Assembly: GCA_964388275.1 (NCBI GenBank)
Contig: CAYLZD010000015.1
Location: forward strand, 22,881-86,880
Source of the DNA: JARYLZ01 sp964388275
GTDB lineage: Bacteria; Bacteroidota; Ignavibacteria; SZUA-365
Length of the DNA: 64,000 nt
Direction: 5' to 3'
Shown here piece by piece: positions 1-8,874 of the stretch. The position numbers and the translations under genes were made by a program. The notes under the pieces were generated by a model, which was not told where the DNA came from, searched no databases, and worked only from the letters and a program-made list of their open reading frames with translations. The stretch's first letter is position 1, and each line of letters opens with the position of its first letter.

Positions 1-825
1 GAGGTCGAGACGACTTTTCTTGCTCTGTCCCTCCTCGACATAGCGGACCTGCCCGAGAACCGCCGTTTTGTGCAATCGATCGAAGTGCCCGCCGGGCTCG
101 CCGCCAGGGACCGCGAAACCGCCATGCTTTCCCGGCTGAAAAAGGAGATCGAGCGCAGCGCTTTTGCGAGCAAGGACAAGCTGCTGGCGATGGCGGACCT
201 CAGCATGGAACAATTGCAGGAAGAAAACGATCCGATACTCCGGATTGCCGGCGAATTCCGCTCTGCCTCGGAGTCCATTCGGGAACGGCAGCGCGTGCGC
301 GAAGGCGAGCTGAACCGACTGGAAGCCGAGTTGCTGGACGTAAAGATGCTGTGGAAAAAACAGCATTTCATTCCGGACGCGAACAGCACTCTGCGGCTTA
401 CATACGGTTACGTACGCGGTTACGCGCCGGCGGACGCAACGAAGTTCCATCCACTTACGACGCTGCGTGGAATTGTCGAGAAGCAAACCGGCGCCGATCC
501 GTTCGATGCGCCGGCGAAGGTTATCGACCTTTACGAGAGCCGCGCGTATGACAGGACGCTGGAAGATCCGTCCCTCGGAGAGGTGCCCGTAGCAATGCTT
601 TACAATATGGACACAACCGGCGGCAATTCCGGCAGTCCGGTGCTGAACGCCCGGGGCGAACTTGTCGGAGTGAATTTCGACCGTGCTTGGGAGGCCACCA
701 TCAATGACTATCGCTGGAGCGAGGATTACAGCAGGTCCATCGGAGTGGATGTGAGATATATCATCTTCGTGGCGAAATATCTCGGGAACGCGGATTTCCT
801 CCTGAAAGAACTGGGGATCGGTTGA
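1..825 (+). CDS. S46 family dipeptidyl-peptidase, DPP11-type (5' partial)
   Basis: The frame is open from base 1, so this is the C-terminal 275 residues of a longer gene (S46 enzymes are usually about 700 residues). The chymotrypsin-like active-site segment GNSGSP is encoded at 622-639, with the presumed nucleophile Ser at 628-630. Eighteen residues after that Ser comes FDRAWEA, with Arg where DPP11 enzymes (Asp/Glu specific) carry Arg673 and DPP7 enzymes carry Gly. From the family this predicts release of acidic dipeptides from the N-termini of peptides in the periplasm. The C-terminal segment SIGVDVRYIIFVAKYLG is also typical of S46. The two other catalytic residues (His, Asp) lie outside the window. 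The DPP11 reading rests on one diagnostic residue and its exact spacing. Confidence 0.9.
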   Translation, partial: EVETTFLALSLLDIADLPENRRFVQSIEVPAGLAARDRETAMLSRLKKEIERSAFASKDKLLAMADLSMEQLQEENDPILRIAGEFRSASESIRERQRVREGELNRLEAELLDVKMLWKKQHFIPDANSTLRLTYGYVRGYAPADATKFHPLTTLRGIVEKQTGADPFDAPAKVIDLYESRAYDRTLEDPSLGEVPVAMLYNMDTTGGNSGSPVLNARGELVGVNFDRAWEATINDYRWSEDYSRSIGVDVRYIIFVAKYLGNADFLLKELGIG

Positions 826-888
826 AGCTCGATGCGCGGGGCGTTTATCCTCGACTTGCCGTGATCAAACAAGTGGACGCCAGGTAGA

Positions 889-1665
889 ATGACCATCATA
901 GTTCTGAACAGCGGCAGCAATGGAAATGCCGTGTACGTCGAATCGCGAGCCAGCGGGAGTGGGATACTTCTCGATTGCGGGCTGACGCGGCGGCGCATCG
1001 ATTCGCGCCTGAAGGTGAGCGGCCGCTTCGGGGGAAACATCCGGGCTGTGTTCATTACGCACGAGCACGGCGACCATATACGCGGATTGCCCGGTTTCAC
1101 CCGGGCTTACAAGACGCCCGTTTTCCTGACGGAGGCCACATATCACGGGTATTGGAGGCGGGAAGCGCTGCCTGCACCGAACTTCATCAGGCCCGGCGCG
1201 CCAGTGAGAATAGATGACTTGACCGTCTGCGCTTACCCGAAATCCCACGACGCCGCGGATCCCGTTTTCTTCAGTGTCTTGGTCGGCGAGACCTCCTTCC
1301 TTTATGTGACGGATCTCGGTGTCCCGGACAGCCGGCTTTTGGAATTGCTGCCGAGCGCAGACGCTTTGCTTCTCGAGAGCAATTATGATCCGCGCATGCT
1401 TCTGGAAGGCGGTTATCCGGATCATCTGAAAGCGCGCATCGACGGCGATTACGGCCATCTCTCGAACACACAAGCCATGGATTTGGTTGAGCGCTTCACG
1501 AACAGCCGTCTACGCGCTCTCATCCTGGGCCATTTGAGCGAGAACAACAACACCCCCCAACATGTGGCCGTGGCGGTCGAGAGTGTCATTCAACGCAAAC
1601 AGGATTTCAGACCTGCCGTAATTATCGCCTCGCGGCATGAGGTCAGCGACGAGATAATCATCTGA
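889..1665 (+). CDS. MBL-fold metallo-hydrolase, YycJ/WalJ-like
   Basis: This 258-residue protein is a metallo-beta-lactamase-fold hydrolase. The metal-binding motif HEHGDH (His58, His60, Asp62, His63) follows an N-terminal SGSNGNA motif, which is the hallmark of the YycJ/WalJ branch. Later conserved segments are LYVTDLG, LLESNYDP and GHLSENNN, which supply further metal ligands. Length matches the family (about 260). YycJ-type proteins are cytoplasmic and have been linked to cell-wall homeostasis or to DNA/RNA processing; which applies here cannot be told. No strong ribosome site precedes the ATG. The gene lies 63 bases after the S46 peptidase gene on the same strand, so co-transcription is possible. 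Confidence 0.88.
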   Translation: MTIIVLNSGSNGNAVYVESRASGSGILLDCGLTRRRIDSRLKVSGRFGGNIRAVFITHEHGDHIRGLPGFTRAYKTPVFLTEATYHGYWRREALPAPNFIRPGAPVRIDDLTVCAYPKSHDAADPVFFSVLVGETSFLYVTDLGVPDSRLLELLPSADALLLESNYDPRMLLEGGYPDHLKARIDGDYGHLSNTQAMDLVERFTNSRLRALILGHLSENNNTPQHVAVAVESVIQRKQDFRPAVIIASRHEVSDEIII

Positions 1666-1756
1666 TCCTCTGTATGCGACGCCTCGTGTCATGCGTGAAG
1701 GATCAAGCGAAGACGCATGGATTCAGCGCCTTCATGCTTCCACAGCGAGACGGACC

Positions 1757-2332
1757 TTAAAACACGATGGCTATGGTCAATGCCAGGCCTAATCCTGTCA
1801 ACGATTGCGCGATCAACGTATCGGCAGCGATGGGCAAGCCTCTTTTCATACCCCTCGTCATTCCAACCGGAGTCCAGTAGGCCCAGCCGCAGCGGTTAGC
1901 GAGCACTCCGTTGCGAAAATCCCCCCGGCTTTCCCAGGGATGGCCAGGATTGATGAGCTCGGCGAAGCCGTAATAAAGAAAGTCGAGTCCGAATGTCCAC
2001 CAGATCAGGTTGAAACTCAAGGCGGTCGGCAGGCCGACCTGTTCATACAGCAGCCAGCTTATGGCGCCCTGCATGAGCAATTGGAAAACCCTGTAGACTT
2101 TCAATGCGGAAGGATTGTGTCTCGTGGCGTTGTATCCGGCGTAATCCGCGCCCGCATAAACGATGCATGCGCCGCCGAGCCAGAGCAGCTTCGTGGCCGC
2201 CGACGGAGCCGCAGCCGCGTCCATTGCGGCGGCCAAGGCGCTATCCGCCTCCTGCGCTGCTGCATGAATAGCCGTCGCGCAGAGCACGATTCCGAACATC
2301 AACAGTGTCCCGGTATCGCGGCGGGTTCTCAT
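1757..2332 (-). CDS. Hypothetical multi-pass membrane protein
   Basis: This 191-residue protein is not recognised. It has an N-terminal hydrophobic segment ending in AAAQ (possible signal peptide, residues about 10-27) and three or four further hydrophobic stretches: LLWLGGACIVYAGADYAGY, YRVFQLLMQGAISWLLY, LSFNLIWWTFGLDFLYYGF, and a C-terminal helix. A polar loop (HPWESRGDFRNGV) separates the last two. It follows the TonB-C protein gene on the same strand by 43 bases, so the two are probably co-transcribed. Function unknown. Confidence 0.7.
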   Translation of the reverse strand: MRTRRDTGTLLMFGIVLCATAIHAAAQEADSALAAAMDAAAAPSAATKLLWLGGACIVYAGADYAGYNATRHNPSALKVYRVFQLLMQGAISWLLYEQVGLPTALSFNLIWWTFGLDFLYYGFAELINPGHPWESRGDFRNGVLANRCGWAYWTPVGMTRGMKRGLPIAADTLIAQSLTGLGLALTIAIVF

Positions 2333-2375
2333 GTATTTCTACCGGGATCAGATTCGCAGTCTATCCGGTTCCGTC

Positions 2376-3218
2376 TCACAAATACGCTTGCTTGATCTCC
2401 AATTCCTGATGCAACCGGTCGATATCGTTTGTGCTGACATGCGTCATCGAAACAACCCCCGGCGATCTTGCGCCCACGGCCACGTCGGCTTGATCCTCGT
2501 CGGGTATGCGCCACGAGACCGGCTGTTCCGTCTCTTTACCGGCGTTGCCTTGCTCCAGAATTTCGCGTGCGGACGCGATCTGATCGCGAAGGCGCAGTAT
2601 GGCGAGTTCCTTCTTTTCGGCGAGCAGACGGTGAAGACGCTTGGCAGCTGCAACTTTGCCTTCAATGGCGGTCCGCGTCGCGTTCAAACGATCCTCTGAT
2701 GTCACTGTTCGCGCTGAGACGAAATTCTGGAACTCGCGCATAACGATCTCGTATTCCTGCTGCAGGCGAGCCAGTTCGAGCCTGGAGTGCCAGTAGCCCT
2801 CCGGATCGGATGAGAGCAGGAAATAAAAAGGCACAGCTATCTTGAAATCCCGCGGTTGTCCCTGGACTGTAGCGTAGCCAGCGGGGAATTTCGATTGGAG
2901 AGCGCAGCGCAGGGCTTCCTGATCGAACTGCATGTCTCCGGAGCTCACGACAACCTCCGCGTACACCACGTCGCCTTTGGATGTGACGTATAAATCCACT
3001 TCCACGGCCGCTTCCAGTCCAGCTTGCCGTTGGGAGGCAGGGTACTCGGGCGCTCCGAATTCAGGGCTCTGCGCGCTTGTGAAGTGTACCTGTTCCTGAG
3101 GTCCCGGGAGAGCGAAAGTCGGAGGAAGAAAACCACGCTTGCGGGCGCCGTCCTGCTGGCCGTGCAGGGATGCAACGGCAAAGGTAAAGACGGCGAGTAT
3201 CGCTGTGAGTTGCTTCAT
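2376..3218 (-). CDS. TonB C-terminal-domain periplasmic protein
   Basis: I place the start at the ATG giving MKQLTAILAVFTFAVASLHG, a clear signal peptide; an upstream extension to 3293 is open but looks non-coding, and an ATG two codons earlier (3224) is also possible. The mature protein (280 residues in all) has a TonB-C-like fold around residues 55-140, with the characteristic EYPASQRQAGLEAAVEVDL and the later pattern FDQEALRCALQSKFPAG. The rest is alpha-helical and charged, likely coiled coil, ending in EIKQAYL. In this phylum such stand-alone TonB-C proteins need not energise a TonB receptor. No TonB membrane anchor or proline-rich linker is present, so this is not a complete TonB. Confidence 0.75.
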   Translation of the reverse strand: MKQLTAILAVFTFAVASLHGQQDGARKRGFLPPTFALPGPQEQVHFTSAQSPEFGAPEYPASQRQAGLEAAVEVDLYVTSKGDVVYAEVVVSSGDMQFDQEALRCALQSKFPAGYATVQGQPRDFKIAVPFYFLLSSDPEGYWHSRLELARLQQEYEIVMREFQNFVSARTVTSEDRLNATRTAIEGKVAAAKRLHRLLAEKKELAILRLRDQIASAREILEQGNAGKETEQPVSWRIPDEDQADVAVGARSPGVVSMTHVSTNDIDRLHQELEIKQAYL

Positions 3219-3361
3219 TGACATGTCTTTTAATGGGCGAAAAATTGCGCTGAAAGAACGGCAGCAAGTCAAACTAACAAAAGAGCATGGCATCGATCAA
3301 GAGCCGAATTTTCACACCCTTGGCTCGTGGTTTCACGAAAATGGCGGCAATCTCTTTCGTT

Positions 3362-4531
3362 TCAATCCTTTGCGATGGAATAATATGTTTTTCGGAGCAA
3401 CTGATATTCCGCTTCCCAGTGGAATTCTCCGGCCGACAGTTCCAGGGCGCGCCGTCGATATTCGGCTCTGGATTCTTCCGGCAGCAGCGTATTCAAGCCG
3501 GCGGCAATCGCCGCAGGATTATCCGAATCCACGATCAATCCCACGCGTCCCGTCTCGATGACCGAAGACAGGCCCGGCACGTTGCTGCCCAGAACCGCCA
3601 GTCCCGCCTGCATGTATTCATACAGCTTGTTCGGCGCGCAGAAGAGGTTGTTCCGACAGTCGCCTTTGTAGAACAGCACGCCGATATCAGCGGAGCAGGT
3701 GTATTCGAACAGCTTCTGATATGCGATAAACGGATGCAGGAAAACCCGGGCACCCAGTCCGAATTTATCGATCGCAGTCGACAACGCGGCCGTTTGTTGC
3801 TCGTTGCCTCTGCCGATGATCACCAGAGCGGCGCGCTCATCGGTCATGGTCATAGCCTCGATCAGCGCGTCCAACCCGCGTCCGGGATCGAAGATCCCCT
3901 GATACAGGATGAGCGTGTCGGCATCCCGGTTGCGCCGCCTGACGAAATCCCTCAGCAAATCGGATTTCAGCGGTTCTCTGCGCGGGGGAAGATTTCTGAT
4001 CACGACGGGATTCCTGGCTCCGTACTCTTCCTTGTATATGCGCGCTCTTTCGGATTGCGGCGCTATCACCGCATCCACCCGGGGACAGATGAAGCGGTCC
4101 AGACGCCGCCACAGGATGGGATGGGGCGCTGTGACGCCGTTGCTCTCGCCCCACATCTCATGTGCGTTGTAAATGATTCGCTTTCCGCTCAGGCGTGCAG
4201 CCGCCCAGGCAGCCGGCGCCGCCGGAAGATCATGAGCCGTCAAGATGTCGCAACCCGGCCGCAATCCTTCGAAAAACGCCCTCACCGTCCATTCCGCGAA
4301 ACGCAACAGCTTGAGTATGCCTGTCTGACGCCGAGACAAACGTCTTAACACAAGGCGCGCACGCTTCACCCGGGTCTTCTTCGGCAACTGCGGGGGAGTC
4401 ATGCCTTCTTCCTCGTTCACAACCTCAAACACCTCGCAGTCCAGGTCGTCGGACGAGGCCGCTATCAGCTCGTTATAGAGGGGAGGAAGCTTGGCTACCG
4501 AATTGAAGAGTATATGTCGGATGACGGGCAT
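3362..4531 (-). CDS. Glycosyltransferase family 4-like protein
   Basis: This 389-residue protein has a GT-B organisation. The N-terminal half holds the acceptor-side Rossmann fold (CDILTAHDLPAAPAAW, RIIYNAHEMWGES). The C-terminal half has the nucleotide-sugar site: ILYQGIFDPGRGLDALIEA, LVIIGRGNE, and the GT4-like region APNKLYEYMQAGLAVLGSN followed by Glu in SSVIETG. It is probably cytoplasmic and transfers a sugar to a surface polysaccharide, glycolipid or protein. No other glycan-assembly genes are adjacent, so the substrate cannot be named. It is transcribed with or just before the TonB-C gene on the same strand (143 bases apart). Confidence 0.87.
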   Translation of the reverse strand: MPVIRHILFNSVAKLPPLYNELIAASSDDLDCEVFEVVNEEEGMTPPQLPKKTRVKRARLVLRRLSRRQTGILKLLRFAEWTVRAFFEGLRPGCDILTAHDLPAAPAAWAAARLSGKRIIYNAHEMWGESNGVTAPHPILWRRLDRFICPRVDAVIAPQSERARIYKEEYGARNPVVIRNLPPRREPLKSDLLRDFVRRRNRDADTLILYQGIFDPGRGLDALIEAMTMTDERAALVIIGRGNEQQTAALSTAIDKFGLGARVFLHPFIAYQKLFEYTCSADIGVLFYKGDCRNNLFCAPNKLYEYMQAGLAVLGSNVPGLSSVIETGRVGLIVDSDNPAAIAAGLNTLLPEESRAEYRRRALELSAGEFHWEAEYQLLRKTYYSIAKD

Positions 4532-4634
4532 GGGAGACTCAGGGACTTGTGGCGCCGCTTCAGGATCGCGACCGGCATATATCGAACACCCTTCGTGGTC
4601 TCATCAGGGGCGGAGGAGGTTTCGGGATTCCTGT

Positions 4635-6332
4635 TCAATGCCCTACCCAGTTCAAAAACCGCCTCTCGGCCTCATAACTGCCTATCAGCATGAGCACTGC
4701 GCCTCTTTCGATCGCATCCTGCGGACCCGGATTGATACGGATTACCCCATCCGCTTTTATTGCTATGACCGAGCAGCCCGTGTTTTCCCTGATCCCCGAA
4801 GCCGCCAGTGTGCTGCCGCGCAGGGATTCAGGCGCTTCGACCCTGAATACGTTCAGTCCCTCCGCCGGCATGAGTGTTGCCTCGTTTCTGAACAGATTGA
4901 AAATGGTGCCCGCGCCGAGAGACGAGTAGGACATCACAAAGTCGGCGCCAGCTCGGTGCAAGGAAGATACGTTGCGGTCGATGTTAGCCCGGCTGAGTAT
5001 TTGAATATCGGGCTTCAGGCTTCTCAAATACTTGGTCAGGTATATGTTTGTGGCGTCATCGTGAGTGGTCAGCAGAGCCGAGGCGGCCTCCTTGATGCCG
5101 GCGTTTTCGAGTGTCTGAATATCAGCCGCGTCGCCGAGCACGAATCTGTCATCCTTCGGTTGTCTTTGCGGATTTTTATCCACCATGACGAACTCGATAT
5201 CGCGTTCCTTGAAGTTCCCTGCGATTGAGATGCCGACTCGTCCGGCGCCTATTATGATGACCGGCCTGGCGGCTCTGCGCCATATGTGGTACAAGGAATA
5301 GACGTCATCGAAGGCGGCGATATTCTCCCTGCTTCCTGCGAGAACCAGCGCGCTGTTGGTCTCGATTCTGTTATCCGCGCTCGGGACTTTGAAAAGTCCC
5401 TGCTCCCAGATCCCCACGACACTTACTCCGAAATTCTCTCTCAGGCGGCATTCAGCCAGAGTTTTTCCCACTAGCGGCGTTCCGGCGACAGCCGATTGGG
5501 CCAGTATCAATCCATCCAATTCCGTGATGATGGTGGAACGGCAGTCGCCTCCGACGGTCCACTTCGCGAGAGTGTGGCCCAGCATGTCGTAGATCTGAAG
5601 AACCCTGCTGCTGCCGGCCATCTGCAGGATGTCTACCGAATGAGGAGAGTCCGCGGTCGTCAGTATCGGGACATGTTCGTTCAACTCGCGTACAGTGAAG
5701 GCGATATTGGTGTTTATTTTATCGGTATTGGTGGCTACGACGAGAGCTGCCTGATCAACCCGCATTTTTCGGTAGGTCTCAGGATCGTCGATAAATCCGA
5801 CGGCAACTTTCAATCCCTCGTCGTGCAGTTCCAGCGCCCGTCTGAGATCCTCGACCACGAGCACGTACCGGCAGCCATGATTTTCGAGCTTCTGCATCAG
5901 CGCTTGGGTCACCGGATCGTAGGAAGTGATTATCACATGACCCCTGATTCCGCCGGGAAGCTCTCTCGGCGTCCGGCTCCGGGATTCGGCCTCCATCCAG
6001 GGGACGTAGAAGAAGCGGATGAAGCTGAACGGAAAGAGCGTGAGCAGAAAAAGCAAGCCGGTCATCAGCACAGCAATCGAGAAAATGCGTCCCAGATCCG
6101 TGTGGAAAGTGATGTCGCCGAAGCCCAACGTGGACATGACCGTGAGCGTCCAGTAAAGACCGGTAATCCAGGAGTATTCCTTCCCCTCGGAGGCCATCAG
6201 GAAGTGGAAACCGATACTGTATATTACTATCAGGACCGCCAGTACGACAAGGAATTTCATGAGCACGCGCAGATTTCTTCGGGCGCTCTCGACTTTGATG
6301 AAATAACTCAAAATAGACGAAATGTATCTCAA
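4635..6332 (-). CDS. Potassium channel with tandem RCK (TrkA-N/TrkA-C) domains
   Basis: This 565-residue protein has two transmembrane helices (about 24-46 and 82-108) flanking a pore loop with filter TLGFGD (68-73), a K+-channel TVGYGD variant. Two RCK units follow: one at about 130-350 and one at about 352-565, the second starting VIIIGAGRVG with an intact GxGxxG nucleotide site. The first unit starts VIITSYDPV and lacks the glycine motif, so it is probably structural. Each unit ends with a TrkA-C-like ligand-binding subdomain. The start codon is TTG at 6332, supported by AGGGAG nine bases upstream and an in-frame stop further upstream. Predicted role: a gated K+ channel controlled by cytosolic ligand. 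Fused double-RCK subunits resemble BK/GsuK-type channels. Confidence 0.88.
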   Translation of the reverse strand: MRYISSILSYFIKVESARRNLRVLMKFLVVLAVLIVIYSIGFHFLMASEGKEYSWITGLYWTLTVMSTLGFGDITFHTDLGRIFSIAVLMTGLLFLLTLFPFSFIRFFYVPWMEAESRSRTPRELPGGIRGHVIITSYDPVTQALMQKLENHGCRYVLVVEDLRRALELHDEGLKVAVGFIDDPETYRKMRVDQAALVVATNTDKINTNIAFTVRELNEHVPILTTADSPHSVDILQMAGSSRVLQIYDMLGHTLAKWTVGGDCRSTIITELDGLILAQSAVAGTPLVGKTLAECRLRENFGVSVVGIWEQGLFKVPSADNRIETNSALVLAGSRENIAAFDDVYSLYHIWRRAARPVIIIGAGRVGISIAGNFKERDIEFVMVDKNPQRQPKDDRFVLGDAADIQTLENAGIKEAASALLTTHDDATNIYLTKYLRSLKPDIQILSRANIDRNVSSLHRAGADFVMSYSSLGAGTIFNLFRNEATLMPAEGLNVFRVEAPESLRGSTLAASGIRENTGCSVIAIKADGVIRINPGPQDAIERGAVLMLIGSYEAERRFLNWVGH

Positions 6333-6643
6333 GCCGGCGCGCTCCCTGCCTGCTGACAGTCATTAAATAATAGTTGGATCGGTATTGTCGGGTGATCGCT
6401 CATGCCGGGCGTTCCAAGGTACGAAGCCGCTTCGATAACATCAATCGGGATCGAACTCCGAGAATTCCGTGTCGAACCAGCTCCACGGAGCGGCCGCCGC
6501 TTCGGCAAAAACGAAAAAACTCGCTGACAAACTCCGAATCTATCCGACCGCCATATACTTGCGCGGGCCCGCGCCTTCCGGTATGTTGTCTTCCGGAAGC
6601 CGCAAATGATGAAAATGATCACCATAAACGGGGGAGAATTCTC
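6333..6643. other. Divergent intergenic region
   Basis: This 311-base gap separates the K+ channel gene (minus) and the PNGase F-like gene (plus). It contains a perfect 14-base palindrome, GCGCGGGCCCGCGC, at 6561-6574. Directly upstream at 6554-6561 is TATACTTG, one mismatch from the FCB -7 element TAnnTTTG, but no good -33 TTG at the right distance. A ribosome site, GGGGGAG, precedes the ATG at 6644. No gene is visible. Confidence 0.4.
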
Positions 6644-8530
6644 ATGAAAGCGTTCTCGACCATGATCAGAGGATTGATTCTGTTTGTGTTCACTTCGATG
6701 ATGGCGTATTCGGGTCCGGGCGACACCGTGGTCGTGCAGACTTTCGACTTTTCCCAGAGGGCGCCTTATGAGGGCAAGTTCCTGTTCCCGGAGAAATCGG
6801 TCGGCTTCGAGAAAATACTCATGTGCTATAAACTGAAGTGCAATCCCGAGCAGAGTCCGGCCTGCGGAGAGTGGGATTACCTGACTTACACATACCTTTA
6901 CGAGCATACGGGACGGTTCGACTCGACCGGCAAGGAAATCCTGATTCGTTACGAACTCGGCCGTTTCATTACTCCATACGGCATCGGTCTCGATCTGGGC
7001 GAGGGTTGGACTTGGATTTATGATGTGACGGATTTCCGACCGTTGCTTTGCGATTCCGTCCATTTGACCGCCGGCAACTGGCAGGAACTGCTCGACCTCA
7101 AATTCTTGATGATAGAAGGCTCTCCGCCGCGCGATGTGGTCAGAGTGGAAAATGTCTGGAACGGGGATTTCGCTCTCAACCGCTTCGCTGAACAGGTGCG
7201 GAGTAAAACTCTGTCGCTGGATCCCTCTGCCGAATCTTTCAGACTCAAGGTGACGACCACCGGTCATCAATTCAGCAATGCAACCAACTGTGCCGAATTC
7301 TGTCCCAAAATACATAGCGTGGACGTCGCCGGCATAACAGGTTTTTCCTGGCAGATACTGCAGGAATGTGCGATGAATCCGCTGTATCCGCAGGGTGGGA
7401 CCTGGATTTACGACAGAGCCGGCTGGTGCCCCGGCATGCCGGCTGCCACCAGGAATTTGGAACTCACGCCCTTCGTGACCGGCTCCACCTTAAACATCGA
7501 CTACAACGCGGAATACGATGATTTCGGAAACTACGTCGTTGAATCGCAGTTGATTTCCTATGGGCCGGCCAAATTCAGGACCGATGCATCAATTCTGGAT
7601 ATTATCACACCGAGCTCCTACGAAATCCATCGGCGGTACAATCCGACTTGTACGCGGCAGCGAATCCTGATTCGGAACAACGGCAAGGATACTCTGACCT
7701 CCCTGAAGGTGACCTACGGCCCGATCGGAGGGAACAGCAACAGCTGGAACTGGACAGGTAAGCTGTCATTCCTCGAGGAGGCCGAGATAACGCTTCCCGC
7801 GTTTGATTGGGGAAACTGGAGCGGTCCGAATCGATATGTGGCAACCCTGTCGCAACCAAATGGTGTGGAAGATGAATATCCATACAACAACTCGCTCTCA
7901 ACTGATTTTCAAACCGTCGACGTATACAACAAAAATCTGATTGTAGTCATGCGGACCAACAACGCAGCTTCGGAAACCTGGTACGAGGTGAAAGACGCCG
8001 ATGGCGCTCAGGTGCTGGTCCGAAGCGGATTCGCAAACAACGGCATATTCCGAGACACACTGCGCCTCGCGCCGGGCTGCTACGACTTCATACTTCACGA
8101 TACAGGCGATGACGGACTTTCGTTCTGGGCAAACAGTGACGGCTCCGGGTATCTGCAGTTTCGACTCCAGGGCGGTTCGCTCTGGAAATCTCTGAATGCG
8201 GATTTCGGCAAGGAGACGCGTTATTCTTTCCGGATCGATCCAGTAAGCACGGCCGAATTCCCGTCTGTACCGGAAGATTTCGAAGCGTATCCGAATCCAA
8301 CCGCCCGCGATATTGTCATCAGTTTCAAACAGGACGTGCCGCTGACCATGTCAGTCCACTTGACGGACATGGCCGGACGCATTGTCAAACGCCTTCCCCA
8401 GAGAGAATTCGGCCCGGGCCGAAATATTTTGACGATTCCGGTTGAAGACCTCGCTCCTGCTTCGTATATTCTGCATGTAGAAAGAGCCGGCCGGCCATCT
8501 CAGCGGGTGCAAATTCGGATAGTCCGCTGA
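6644..8530 (+). CDS. Peptide-N-glycosidase F-like amidase with T9SS sorting domain
   Basis: I chose the ATG at 6644 because GGGGAG lies just upstream and a signal peptide follows; the frame is open for 90 more codons upstream without coding character. The protein has 628 residues. It matches Flavobacterium PNGase F at several places I recall: CGEWDYL (Asp77 = catalytic Asp60), GRFITPY, DVTDF, NCAEFC (Glu218 = Glu206) and DRAGWCPGM; Glu158 in LMIEGSPP may correspond to Glu118. The core spans about 27-370, then an extra beta-rich region to about 540 including HDTGDDGLSFW. The C-terminus (about 548-628, FEAYPNPTARDI onward) is a type A T9SS sorting domain. Predicted role: secreted or surface enzyme removing N-glycans from glycoproteins. 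Confidence 0.88.
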   Translation: MKAFSTMIRGLILFVFTSMMAYSGPGDTVVVQTFDFSQRAPYEGKFLFPEKSVGFEKILMCYKLKCNPEQSPACGEWDYLTYTYLYEHTGRFDSTGKEILIRYELGRFITPYGIGLDLGEGWTWIYDVTDFRPLLCDSVHLTAGNWQELLDLKFLMIEGSPPRDVVRVENVWNGDFALNRFAEQVRSKTLSLDPSAESFRLKVTTTGHQFSNATNCAEFCPKIHSVDVAGITGFSWQILQECAMNPLYPQGGTWIYDRAGWCPGMPAATRNLELTPFVTGSTLNIDYNAEYDDFGNYVVESQLISYGPAKFRTDASILDIITPSSYEIHRRYNPTCTRQRILIRNNGKDTLTSLKVTYGPIGGNSNSWNWTGKLSFLEEAEITLPAFDWGNWSGPNRYVATLSQPNGVEDEYPYNNSLSTDFQTVDVYNKNLIVVMRTNNAASETWYEVKDADGAQVLVRSGFANNGIFRDTLRLAPGCYDFILHDTGDDGLSFWANSDGSGYLQFRLQGGSLWKSLNADFGKETRYSFRIDPVSTAEFPSVPEDFEAYPNPTARDIVISFKQDVPLTMSVHLTDMAGRIVKRLPQREFGPGRNILTIPVEDLAPASYILHVERAGRPSQRVQIRIVR

Positions 8531-8644
8531 ACGATCCCGGATCGCGACAGGCGGCCAGGCCTCTAAAGCCCTTAATTTCAGAATCACGTTTTTTCAGAGC
8601 CAGGCGGGCATTTCCCGCGCGGAATTTATCCGCGGACGGGAACA

Positions 8645-8860
8645 ATATTTTGTCACCGCGCGTATAGTTACAAGCTGCGCTTAAAGCAGTGGAAGGGAAA
8701 AGACGGCAAGGTCCGGACCTCCCGTCGACTTTGAAGAAACAAGCTGCATTGGAAAAAGCTGCTTCACCCCAACCATCTCTTCTTAGATCCTACCTGCACT
8801 AAGGCACCTCGAAGCAGCTTTTTCCATTCATTAAGCCGTCCCTAAAGGACGGCTTTTTTT
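8645..8860 (+). ncRNA. Candidate structured RNA or leader upstream of comF
   Basis: The intergenic stretch 8531-8874 has no gene but strong secondary structure. A perfect 15-bp inverted repeat pairs 8751-8765 with 8811-8825 around a 45-base loop. Upstream, GACGG/CCGTC (8702-8726) encloses the palindrome AGGTCCGGACCT. An intrinsic terminator closes the region at 8833-8860, only 14 bases before the comF start. AAGCTGC recurs three times on this strand (8672, 8741, 8756) and as its complement at 8813, so alternative pairings are possible. It could be an independent small RNA (6S-like size) or a leader that attenuates comF. I could not match it to SRP, RNase P or tmRNA. The 5' end is a guess. Confidence 0.45.
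8833..8860 (+). terminator. Intrinsic terminator upstream of comF
   Basis: A 9-bp stem AAGCCGTCC/GGACGGCTT with loop CTAAA is followed by a run of T. It ends just before the comF ribosome site GGAGG (8863-8867). Confidence 0.85.
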
Positions 8861-8874
8861 CTGGAGGATATTCG

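Noticed and set aside
2376..3293. Extended start (3293) for the TonB-C gene
   Set aside because: The extension places a Cys-rich, non-signal sequence before a clear signal peptide starting at 3218.
6329..7315. Long minus-strand open frame over the PNGase F-like gene
   Set aside because: It lies antisense to a gene with clear catalytic motifs and a signal peptide, and its translation shows no domain.
8701..8727. SRP (4.5S) RNA at AGGTCCGGACCT
   Set aside because: The conserved SRP tetraloop context GGAAGGAAGCAG is absent; only a chance palindrome remains.
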